This document shows, piece by piece, positions 1-6,734 of a stretch of DNA of 9,362 bases (positions are counted from its first letter, which is position 1; each line of letters opens with the position of its first letter). Both the position numbers and the translations under genes were made by a program. The DNA comes from JBCBXA01 sp039816825. GTDB taxonomy: Bacteria > Pseudomonadota > Alphaproteobacteria > Rhizobiales > Rhizobiaceae. Below the pieces are notes generated by a model. That model was given only the letters and a program-made list of their open reading frames with translations. It ran no database searches and was not told where the DNA came from. The DNA lies in assembly GCA_039816825.1 (NCBI GenBank), contig JBCBXA010000105.1:1-9362 (forward strand), in the 5' to 3' direction.

Positions 1-895
1 AAGAGCACTTCGTCGGATCGAGAGGGTGTCCGCAGCAAGCGAGCGCATCGTCGGCGGAGATCTGTCGCAAAGGCTACCGATCTCTGGCGTGGATGACGAA
101 TTCGACCGCCTTGCTCAGTCGCTCAATGGTATGTTGGCACGTATTGAACAGCTCGATGGCGGCATCAAAGCGATGGCCGACTCTGTTGCGCACGATCTCA
201 AGACACCGCTGACCCGGCTGCGAAACCGAGCGGAACGACTGCTCGCACGCACCGACGATCACAATCGGGAAGAGCGCGACACGGCGCTCTCCGAAATTGT
301 CGCTGAAGCCGATCATACCATTCGCATTTTCAATGCGCTTTTGATGATCAGCCGCGTTGAGGCTGGGTCACATGCGGCCACGCTGGAGCCGGTCGACGCC
401 TGCGCCGTATTGGCGGACATAGCTGAACTTTATGAAGCGGTTGTCGAGGAAGCGGGCGTCAAAATCGAATTTGAAAGCCGGTTGGAGCCGGACACCAAGG
501 CCATTGTGAACGCCAACCGCGAACTGCTGGGTCAGGCCCTGTCCAACCTTCTGGAAAATGCGCTCAAATATGCTGCTGAAGGTGTGGCTGGCGCGTCAGA
601 AGATGAACGTATCGTCACAAACGGCACCGCCATTTCACTGTTTTGTGAGGTGAGGGATGAGCATTGTGTGCTCGTTGTTGCGGACAACGGACCGGGTATC
701 CCTGTTCACGAACGCGACCGCGTTGTGCAGCGCTTTGTTCGGCTTGATGAAAGTCGCTCGAAGTCGGGCTCCGGCCTCGGTCTTGCCCTTGTGAACGCGG
801 TAGCGGGCTTGTGTGGAGGGTCTCTGGAACTGCGCGACAACAACCCCGGATTGAGGGCGGAGATTCATCTGCCTTTGGCGGGCAAAAGAGCTTGA
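1..895 (+). CDS. Sensor histidine kinase (HAMP-HisKA-HATPase), 5' end missing
   Basis: Membrane sensor kinase of a two-component system; only the C-terminal part is here. The frame is open from base 2, and the GTG at 26 lies inside the HAMP domain, so it is not the true start. HAMP runs from about base 2 to 160. Counting from that GTG, the dimerisation box SVAHDLKTPLTRLR has its phospho-accepting His at residue 56 (bases 191-193). The ATPase has an N box (NLLENALKYA, N178), G1 box (DNGPGIP, 220-226) and G2 box (GSGLGLAL, 248-255), so the catalytic core looks intact. The H box reads HDL rather than the commoner HEL. The sensor region, membrane segments and probable OmpR-type partner regulator lie off the left edge. 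There is no receiver domain. The EF-hand gene begins 37 bases downstream on the same strand. The signal it senses cannot be told from this part. Confidence 0.93.
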   Translation, partial: RALRRIERVSAASERIVGGDLSQRLPISGVDDEFDRLAQSLNGMLARIEQLDGGIKAMADSVAHDLKTPLTRLRNRAERLLARTDDHNREERDTALSEIVAEADHTIRIFNALLMISRVEAGSHAATLEPVDACAVLADIAELYEAVVEEAGVKIEFESRLEPDTKAIVNANRELLGQALSNLLENALKYAAEGVAGASEDERIVTNGTAISLFCEVRDEHCVLVVADNGPGIPVHERDRVVQRFVRLDESRSKSGSGLGLALVNAVAGLCGGSLELRDNNPGLRAEIHLPLAGKRA

Positions 896-932
896 GGGAA
901 GCTCAGGCGACGCAAAGAAGAAAGAACCTCCA

Positions 933-1364
933 ATGAACCATTACATCAAAATGACCACGCTTGCGGCCGTAACCCTGGCCTTGTTTGGCGGTGTTGCCCT
1001 GGCTGAGAATGACCGTCGCGGCGGCCTGCGGGCGATGGATACCGATAACAACCGGTCCATCAGCCTTGAGGAATTTCAGGCTGCCATGACCAATCGTTTT
1101 CAGGAGTTTGACTCCAACAGTGACGGCACGATTTCACGCGACGAGCTGAGCGCCATTTCAGCTGCGTCTGACGACCGCCGTGTCCAGGCCCGCGCAGCCC
1201 GCGTCAGGGCCATGGATGCCAATTGGGACGGCCAACTGACGATGGCTGAGGTTCAGGCAGCCAGTATGGCCATGTTTGAACAGCGCGACGTGAACAATGA
1301 CGGCCAGTTGGACCGCAAGGACCGCCGTGGAAAACGCGATCGCCAGCGTGGTGATCGAAGCTAA
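933..1364 (+). CDS. Secreted EF-hand calcium-binding protein
   Basis: Small exported protein of 143 residues. Residues 1-24 form a signal peptide (K6, hydrophobic core, ALA/EN cleavage site), so it should act in the periplasm or outside. Four EF-hand loops follow: 36-47 (DTDNNRSISLEE), 60-71 (DSNSDGTISRDE), 95-106 (DANWDGQLTMAE) and 119-130 (DVNNDGQLDRKD). Loops 2 and 3 keep Asp/Asn at positions 1, 3 and 5, Gly at 6 and Glu at 12. Loop 1 has Arg in place of Gly at 6; loop 4 ends in Asp instead of Glu, which often weakens calcium selectivity. The tail from 128 on is rich in Arg and Lys. The start at 933 is preferred to Met7 because Met7 would drop the only lysine before the signal core. The ribosome site is only a purine-rich stretch (GAAGAAAGAA). 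It lies 37 bases after the kinase gene, probably in the same transcript. A calcium role is inferred; no specific function is recognised. Confidence 0.9.
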   Translation: MNHYIKMTTLAAVTLALFGGVALAENDRRGGLRAMDTDNNRSISLEEFQAAMTNRFQEFDSNSDGTISRDELSAISAASDDRRVQARAARVRAMDANWDGQLTMAEVQAASMAMFEQRDVNNDGQLDRKDRRGKRDRQRGDRS

Positions 1365-1390
1365 TTTCGGCTGATCAAAACAGCGTCCGG

Positions 1391-1414
1391 GCGCCGCGGC
1401 TTATGCTGCGGCGC
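1391..1414. terminator. GC-rich hairpin between convergent genes, possible two-way terminator
   Basis: Ten-base arms at 1391-1400 and 1405-1414 pair with one G:U, closing a TTAT loop. The hairpin sits alone in the 63-base gap between the EF-hand stop (1364) and the kinase stop (1428), where a terminator serving both strands is expected. Neither side has a good T tract; on the minus strand the nearest is GTTTTG about ten bases beyond the stem. The octamer GCTTATGC in the loop side recurs at 1426-1433, over the end of the minus-strand gene. The structure is clear; its termination activity is inferred. Confidence 0.55.
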
Positions 1415-1427
1415 TAGACCCGACAGC

Positions 1428-3875
1428 TTATGCAGCGCCCTCGAGAAGGTCCGCATTGTGCGTGACGGCAAGGCCCGATACCTCGGACGGTAAAATACAG
1501 GTAATGCAGGTCCCGCTGCCCACTTCGGAGGCTATGTCCATAGATCCTCCGTGGAGCTCTATCAGCGAGCGGGCGATGGCGAGCCCCAGTCCCGTTCCAT
1601 CATGGTCGCGGGTCATCTGGTTCTGAACCTGGAAGAAAGGTCTTCCGAGCATCTCCTGCCTGTCATCGGGTATGCCGACGCCCGTGTCTTCTATGGCGAT
1701 CACAACAGAGCCGTTCAGACGCGCTGCCCGCACCCAGATCTTGCCGCGGTCGACATTGAATTTCACTGCATTGGACAACAGGTTCAGGAGAACCTGCTTG
1801 AAAGCACGCGGGTCCAATCGCGCCATCAAGCCGTCCTCAATTTCATCAATGATCTCGAGATCTTTGGCCGCTGCCTGCAGCTCAACCACACGCAGGCTGT
1901 CTCGCACCTGACCACACACGAGCGTGTCTTCTGGCTCCAACTCCCACTTGCCCGCTTCGATTTTCGACATGTCGAGTATGTCGTTGATCACTTCGAGCAG
2001 AAACTGGCCGCTCTTGTGAATGTCGGAGCTGTACTCCTCATACTTGGGGCTGCCCAGATCGCCGAATAGCTTATTGGTCAGAACCTCAGAGAAACCCAGA
2101 ATGGCGTTGAGGGGCGTTCTGAGTTCATGGCTCATCGCGGCCAGGAATTCTGACTTTGCTATGTTGGCTTCTTCGGCGTTGATCTTCTCCACCTCCAGAC
2201 GCTCGGCGAGCAGCTGGTTGCGGTCGGCCTGGTCCTTTGCTTCGCGTCGGGATTTTTCCAACTCGTGGACCGTCGCGATCAGGCGCTGCTCGTGCTGTTG
2301 CACCTGCTGGTGCTGATGTTTGAGATCGGTAATGTCTGCGCCCACGGCTACACACCCACCGTCGGACGTGCGGCGAATGTTGGTCTGCAGCCAGCGACCG
2401 TCCGGCATCTTGGTTTCAAAGCTGCGATTGGCGAACACGGATGCCAAATCGGAACCGCTATGCTCTTGCGCCGTGATGAGTGCGGTTCGGGCGGGGTGCG
2501 CCTTGGCGAAGATCGAAGCAATATCCGCTCCCCGCCGGACGTGCTCATCCGGCAGCTGGTATGTCTTCTGAAACTTGGCGTTGCAGAGCACCAGCTTGCC
2601 TTCGGCATCCCAGAGAACGAAAGCCTCCGATGTTGACGCGATGGCGTCGTGCAGACGCTGATCGGCTGTACGCTCCCTCTCTTCCATCCGGCGTTGCTCG
2701 GTGATGTCGACGGCGATGCCGATCAGTTGCAGCTGACCTTCCTTGGGCTCCACCACTTCAGCGCGCGTTCGAAGCCAGACCCAGTGACCATCGGCATGTC
2801 GCATCCGGAAGGTCCGGTCCATGACTTTCATGTGGCCGTCGGCGATTTCCTCGGCGACTTTGTAAAGGCTCGGGTCATCGGGGTGCATCAGTTCAACAAC
2901 TTCCCCAAAACCCATCACTCGGGTGGACGGGTCATAGCCCAGCATGGTGTGCATCGAACTGGACCAGTAGATCCGACCGCGCGTCAGATCCCAGTCCCAA
3001 AGGCCGCACCGGCCACGGGTGAAAGCGGTCTCAATCCTGGAACTGCGCTCAGCATGGATCGCGTTCTGCTCAGCACCGCGGGATGCCTGGAAATAGTAGG
3101 CGTACAGAAGCAAAACGAGAGCGGCTCCCGTCAGCATGAAGAGCAACACGTTCAGGGAGATGCGGTCGCGGACCGGGGCAAATGCGTGGTTGCGGTCGCC
3201 CAGTACTGTGATCGTACCCAACGGAGATGGTTGGCGATCCTGCGTCGTGCCCATGATCCGCATATGGCTTGCATAATATTCTCTGCCGTCCGGGCCGGTG
3301 ATATCGGTGACGCCGTTTCGTTCTGCAAACCTGGCTAGAGTCGAGTGGTTCGGAACGACCTCCGAGATGCTGCGGCCAACCATGGGGTCGTCAGATGGTA
3401 CGGCAGCGAAAATTTTACCCTCGGCGTCGGCAACGAAGAGCGTTTTGCTTGGAGAGAAGCCAATCTCCCGGAACCGCGAGTCAAATTGTGTGTCGAGGAT
3501 GTTTCGAGCGGCCATCGCCCTTGAGGCTTCGCCCTTACGGCTAAAGGCATCGGGTAGAGACAGGGCCGCAATCTTGGCGATATTCGATGTACTCAGCTTC
3601 TCGCGATATTCCACGTGCTCGGCTTGATTGGCGAGGGCGAAGAAACGCGTTGCCGCGAAGACGGCGAGGAAGACGATGATGCTGATCGGCAATACGTGTC
3701 TGAGCCAGTTCTCACGATGACTGCGTGAGACGTATTCGGGCTCCGCAACCATGCTGACATGGCCATCAAGCTCCTGCTGCAAGCGCGCGCGAAGGTGCCG
3801 GTCTGAACCGGCTTCCTCATCAGCTGAGGATGCGCGCAACCAGTCGGTCACGCGGAATCGCTCCGCATGCTTCAT
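1428..3875 (-). CDS. pleC: PleC-type PAS sensor histidine kinase
   Basis: Inner-membrane histidine kinase of 815 residues. Order: cytoplasmic N-terminus; membrane segment about 62-82; extracytoplasmic sensor about 83-238; membrane segment about 240-262; PAS 1 about 283-395, ending VDITEQ; PAS 2 about 405-517, ending ADITDL; coiled coil about 520-575; HisKA with FLAAMSHELRTPLNAILGFSE, phospho-His 583; HATPase with N702, G1 DTGVGIP (730-736) and G2 DGTGLGLAI (759-767). There is no receiver domain. In Caulobacter, PleC (also about 840 residues, two PAS) acts on DivK and PleD to set cell polarity and division. Architecture, length and HisKA wording fit PleC, but DivJ and other PAS kinases are related, so the symbol is probable rather than certain. 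The frame stays open to a TTG at 3938, with ATGs at 3929 and 3923; 3875 is chosen because GGGGA precedes it and the candidate promoter lies over the others. Confidence 0.85.
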   Translation of the reverse strand: MKHAERFRVTDWLRASSADEEAGSDRHLRARLQQELDGHVSMVAEPEYVSRSHRENWLRHVLPISIIVFLAVFAATRFFALANQAEHVEYREKLSTSNIAKIAALSLPDAFSRKGEASRAMAARNILDTQFDSRFREIGFSPSKTLFVADAEGKIFAAVPSDDPMVGRSISEVVPNHSTLARFAERNGVTDITGPDGREYYASHMRIMGTTQDRQPSPLGTITVLGDRNHAFAPVRDRISLNVLLFMLTGAALVLLLYAYYFQASRGAEQNAIHAERSSRIETAFTRGRCGLWDWDLTRGRIYWSSSMHTMLGYDPSTRVMGFGEVVELMHPDDPSLYKVAEEIADGHMKVMDRTFRMRHADGHWVWLRTRAEVVEPKEGQLQLIGIAVDITEQRRMEERERTADQRLHDAIASTSEAFVLWDAEGKLVLCNAKFQKTYQLPDEHVRRGADIASIFAKAHPARTALITAQEHSGSDLASVFANRSFETKMPDGRWLQTNIRRTSDGGCVAVGADITDLKHQHQQVQQHEQRLIATVHELEKSRREAKDQADRNQLLAERLEVEKINAEEANIAKSEFLAAMSHELRTPLNAILGFSEVLTNKLFGDLGSPKYEEYSSDIHKSGQFLLEVINDILDMSKIEAGKWELEPEDTLVCGQVRDSLRVVELQAAAKDLEIIDEIEDGLMARLDPRAFKQVLLNLLSNAVKFNVDRGKIWVRAARLNGSVVIAIEDTGVGIPDDRQEMLGRPFFQVQNQMTRDHDGTGLGLAIARSLIELHGGSMDIASEVGSGTCITCILPSEVSGLAVTHNADLLEGAA

Positions 3876-3879
3876 GCTT

Positions 3880-3884
3880 TCCCC
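3880..3884 (-). promoter_or_regulatory. Ribosome binding site deciding the kinase start
   Basis: On the minus strand GGGGA stands four bases before the ATG at 3875. The upstream in-frame starts (TTG 3938, ATG 3929, ATG 3923) have no purine-rich site at a usable distance. The spacing is slightly short, so support is moderate. Confidence 0.5.
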
Positions 3885-3916
3885 GTACTTGGAACTCGAT
3901 CCGCAACCCCGTGCCC

Positions 3917-3990
3917 GAATCATCTCCATTAGAATCAAACGCGAATCGATGGCGCAAGAGTCTGAGTGAAGAAAAACTCAAGATGGACTC
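3917..3990. promoter_or_regulatory. Cluster of five GANTC methylation sites upstream of pleC
   Basis: GANTC occurs at 3917-3921 (GAATC), 3932-3936 (GAATC), 3943-3947 (GAATC), 3958-3962 (GAGTC) and 3986-3990 (GACTC), so start-to-start spacing is 15, 11, 15 and 28 bases. By hand count the rest of the window holds eleven sites in about 9.3 kb, three of them close by at 3855, 4073 and 4109. GANTC is the target of CcrM, the cell-cycle DNA methyltransferase of alphaproteobacteria, and GcrA acts at promoters with methylated GANTC. The cluster is directly visible; a regulatory role is inferred from its place before a cell-cycle kinase. Confidence 0.6.
3928..3957 (-). promoter_or_regulatory. Candidate sigma-70 promoter for pleC
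   Basis: Minus strand: TTGCGC at 3957-3952 as the -35 (three of six consensus bases), an 18-base spacer, then TCTAAT at 3933-3928 as the -10 (five of six). Transcription would begin near 3921, leaving a leader of about 45 bases to the ATG at 3875. One GANTC overlaps the -10, one lies in the spacer, one abuts the -35 and one lies at the expected start point. The -35 is weak, as is usual for activator-dependent promoters. No TTAA-N7-TTAA CtrA site was seen nearby. Confidence 0.4.
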
Positions 3991-4015
3991 TGTCTTTTCC
4001 CTTGACGAATTTCGA

Positions 4016-4057
4016 AAGCCGCTGATTTGCCGGTCTGAAGCTGCGGTGTGGCGGCTT
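4016..4057 (-). terminator. Weak inverted repeat at the end of pepN
   Basis: AAGCCGC (4016-4022) and GCGGCTT (4051-4057) form seven-base arms around a 28-base loop, starting within the pepN stop codon. A smaller palindrome, TTCGAA (4011-4016), follows. There is no T tract, so termination is doubtful and some read-through from pepN into the kinase gene is possible. Confidence 0.22.
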
Positions 4058-6668
4058 AGCCTGCCAGTGTGCGAGTCAAAATGTCCGACACATCGCGCGA
4101 GAGGTCAGGAGTCTTGGCCAGCTTTCGGAGCGCAGCTTCTGCAAGACCCCGCCTGCCGGGTTCAAGTGTGCGGATGGATCGGAAGGCTGTCAGAAGCCGT
4201 GCAGCAACCTGCGGGTTGGTCGCGTTCAGCCGTGCAACAGCGTCGGCGACGAAGGTGTACCCGGTCCCGTCAGCCCGGTTGAAGCCGGTGGGATTGGCCA
4301 TGGCGAAAGTGCGGACCAGCGCGTAGATCCTGTTCGGCGTATCCCAGGAGAAGGCCGGGTGCTCGGTCAGGCTTTGCACTTTGCTCAACGTCTCATCGTC
4401 GGCCACGCGCGCCTGTAGACCCAGCCAAAGATCCATGACCAGAGGCTCTCGGCTGTAGGAGTCCTCGAAGGCTTCGAGAGTAGCCTCGGCAAGATCGCCT
4501 CTTTCGTGATGCACCAGGGCGGCCATGGCCGCCAGGCGGTTCGTCATATTGTCGGACTGATCAAACTGTTGTTTGGCTCTCATGGCGTGCGCGGTTTCCC
4601 CCGTCCGCACCAGCAGATCGAGGCAGGCATTTGCGAGCAGACGTCCACCCGCATCGGTGGCCCCGGGGTCGTAGCTGCCCTTCGGCATGGCCACTTCATA
4701 CTGCGCGAGTAACTCATCCTTTAAGTGGTCCGCCAGGGCATCCATTTGTTCGTTGCAGATCACGTGCAATCGATCAGGGTCCACGTCGTGGCCGATTTCC
4801 TGCGCCAACGTGCCCGCATCCGGCAATTTCAGGCAAAGTGCCCGGAAGGCGGGGTCGAGCTGTTCGTCTGTCAGAACGGTCTGAATGGCTTGGCCAAGGC
4901 CATTGTCGCCCGTGATGATGTCGCTTGCGTTGCCGCCATCAATGAAGGCCTGTTTCTGTGCCGTCAGTGCCACGTCCTGCAGGGCTTGCCAGCGATTGAA
5001 GGGATCGCTGTCATGGGCTGCCAAGTGCAGCCGGTCCAACATCGATTGCCCGAACTCGAACTTCACCGGTGCAGAGAAGCCGCGCCCAATCGAAAGTACC
5101 GGTTTCGTCTGGGTTTCGACGTCAAACTCGACGCGCTGTGTCGGGGCATCCAGCTCGATCATACCATCCTGGATGTTTTGACCATCTGCGTCGATCAAAC
5201 CGAAGGCCAGCGGAAACACCATGGCCCGCTTCGTATTGCCGTCAGGCGTGACCGGCAGGTGTTGAGCGAGGTTGAGCGTGTATCGGCCATCACTCCAGTC
5301 TTCCTGAACCTCAATCACCGGCGTGCCGGCTTGGGCGTACCAAAGCGCGAATTGGGTGAGATCGCGCTCGCTCGCTTCTTCGAAACAGGCAAGCCACGCC
5401 TCAATGGTGGTGGCCTCGCCGTCATGGCGCGTGAAGTAGAGACCGACCCCTTTCCAGAAGGCTTCATCGCCGATCAGGGTCCGCAGCATGCGGACCACTT
5501 CGGACCCCTTCTCATAGACGGTCGCCGTGTAGAAGTTGTTGATCTCGCGATAGCTGTCCGGACGCACCGGGTGAGCGAGGGGGCCTGCGTCTTCCGGGAA
5601 CTGCGCCGCGCGCAGCAGCATCACGTCTTCAATGCGCTTTACAGCCGCCGAACGCATATCGGCGGAGAACTCGCTGTCCCGATAGACGGTCAGTCCTTCC
5701 TTAAGGCAGAGCTGAAACCAGTCGCGGCAGGTGATGCGGTTGCCGGTCCAGTTGTGGAAGTATTCATGCGCGATCACGGCTTCGATTGCGGCGTAGTTCG
5801 CGTCGGTTGCCGTGTCGGGCGATGCCAGCACCAGCCTGTCATTGAAGACGTTCAGGCCCTTATTCTCCATCGCTCCCATGTTGAAATCGGAGACAGCCAC
5901 GATCTGGAAAACATCAAGGTCGTATTCGCGCCCCCAAACATCCTCGTCCCATTTCATGGAGCGCTTTAGCGCGTCCATCGCGTATTCGGCTTGGGCCTCC
6001 TTGCCGTGTTCGATATAGATTCGCAGCTCGACGTCGCGCCCATTCATGGTTTTGAAGCTGTCGGTGATTAAGCCAAGATCGCCCGCCACCAGAGCGAAGA
6101 GATAGGCCGGCTTCTTGTGCGGATCGTGCCAGACGGCAAAGTGTCGACCATCGGCGAGATCGCCCGTCTCACCGGGGTTGCCGTTCCCCAGAAGAATGGG
6201 ATTTTCTACCCTGCTGGCTTCAATCCGCGTGGTGAACACGCTCATCACGTCCGGGCGATCGGGGTAGAAGGTGATCCTTCGAAAACCCTCTGCTTCGCAT
6301 TGCGTGCAGTAGTTTCCGCCAGATCGGTAGAGACCCATCAACTGGGTGTTGGCCGTCGGATTGATACGCACCCGTGTGCGCACTTCGAAGCTGCGATCAG
6401 TCGGCGTGCCGTAAATGGTCAGACCGTCATCGTCTTGTGTGTAGCTGCCAGCCGGGACAGGCTCTCCGTCCAGAACCAGCTCCAAGAGCTCCAACTCTTC
6501 GCCGTCGAGAACAAGCCGGTTGGCGCCCTCCTTTGAACGCAGTAGCAGAGTGGACACAACCTCCGTGGCCTCGGGTTCCAGCACAAACCGAAGGTCTACG
6601 CTTTCCACGTCAAATGGGTACGGCGTGTAGTCTGAGAGGTGAAACGTCTGGCCTGTGTCGGTGCGCAT
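4056..6668 (-). CDS. pepN: Aminopeptidase N (M1 family metallopeptidase)
   Basis: Zinc aminopeptidase that removes N-terminal residues from peptides in the cytoplasm, the last stage of protein turnover. It has 870 residues, the same length as the E. coli enzyme, and no signal peptide. Key parts: N-terminal beta domain about 1-190; GAMEN exopeptidase motif 265-269; zinc motif HEYFH 301-305, with third ligand E324 exactly 18 residues on (ECLASS HExxH-18-E spacing, in CLKEG); catalytic Tyr 385 in TATVYEKGSE; then the DUF3458-type beta domain and a long helical C-terminal domain. Cysteines in YCTQCEAEGFRR (120-131) match the family. The start at 6668 fits the family N-terminus and has AAGGA six bases upstream. 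The frame stays open far upstream, over pgi, but that stretch has no M1 similarity. The gene is divergent from pgi and lies 180 bases upstream of the pleC-like kinase gene on the same strand. Confidence 0.97.
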   Translation of the reverse strand: MRTDTGQTFHLSDYTPYPFDVESVDLRFVLEPEATEVVSTLLLRSKEGANRLVLDGEELELLELVLDGEPVPAGSYTQDDDGLTIYGTPTDRSFEVRTRVRINPTANTQLMGLYRSGGNYCTQCEAEGFRRITFYPDRPDVMSVFTTRIEASRVENPILLGNGNPGETGDLADGRHFAVWHDPHKKPAYLFALVAGDLGLITDSFKTMNGRDVELRIYIEHGKEAQAEYAMDALKRSMKWDEDVWGREYDLDVFQIVAVSDFNMGAMENKGLNVFNDRLVLASPDTATDANYAAIEAVIAHEYFHNWTGNRITCRDWFQLCLKEGLTVYRDSEFSADMRSAAVKRIEDVMLLRAAQFPEDAGPLAHPVRPDSYREINNFYTATVYEKGSEVVRMLRTLIGDEAFWKGVGLYFTRHDGEATTIEAWLACFEEASERDLTQFALWYAQAGTPVIEVQEDWSDGRYTLNLAQHLPVTPDGNTKRAMVFPLAFGLIDADGQNIQDGMIELDAPTQRVEFDVETQTKPVLSIGRGFSAPVKFEFGQSMLDRLHLAAHDSDPFNRWQALQDVALTAQKQAFIDGGNASDIITGDNGLGQAIQTVLTDEQLDPAFRALCLKLPDAGTLAQEIGHDVDPDRLHVICNEQMDALADHLKDELLAQYEVAMPKGSYDPGATDAGGRLLANACLDLLVRTGETAHAMRAKQQFDQSDNMTNRLAAMAALVHHERGDLAEATLEAFEDSYSREPLVMDLWLGLQARVADDETLSKVQSLTEHPAFSWDTPNRIYALVRTFAMANPTGFNRADGTGYTFVADAVARLNATNPQVAARLLTAFRSIRTLEPGRRGLAEAALRKLAKTPDLSRDVSDILTRTLAG

Positions 6669-6734
6669 GGTATGTCCTTGCCGGAAGGGTCGCGGGGGCG
6701 CGCCCAATTCATGTTCAACCCGGGATGTAAGCCG
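6669..6734. promoter_or_regulatory. Divergent pepN/pgi control region
   Basis: These 66 bases must hold translation signals, and perhaps promoter elements, for both divergent genes; promoters may also reach into the coding starts. A perfect ten-base palindrome, GGGCGCGCCC, lies at 6696-6705, near the middle, and CCCGGG at 6719-6724. I could not find a convincing -35/-10 pair on either strand. Confidence 0.35.
6675..6679 (-). promoter_or_regulatory. Ribosome binding site of pepN
   Basis: AAGGA on the minus strand, six bases before the ATG at 6668. It fixes the pepN start, although the reading frame continues open for more than 1.2 kb further upstream across pgi. Confidence 0.75.

Noticed and set aside
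927..931. CCTCC, identical to the 16S anti-Shine-Dalgarno core, just before the EF-hand start codon
   Set aside because: It cannot pair with the 16S tail, and a five-base match is expected by chance. It only means the gene's ribosome site is weak.
1399..1433. Direct repeat GCTTATGC at 1399-1406 and 1426-1433
   Set aside because: Eight bases only; the second copy is the stop and alanine codons of the kinase gene. Too short to claim as a functional repeat.
1551..3338. Several plus-strand open frames (for example 1551-2069 and 2649-3338) opposite the PleC-type kinase
   Set aside because: They are shadows of the kinase coding sequence, with Arg, Cys and His composition typical of wrong-frame translation and no domains.
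4725..5969. Plus-strand open frame of 414 codons inside pepN
   Set aside because: It is antisense to the catalytic half of pepN, which has all active-site residues intact, and its translation shows no recognisable domain or upstream ribosome site.
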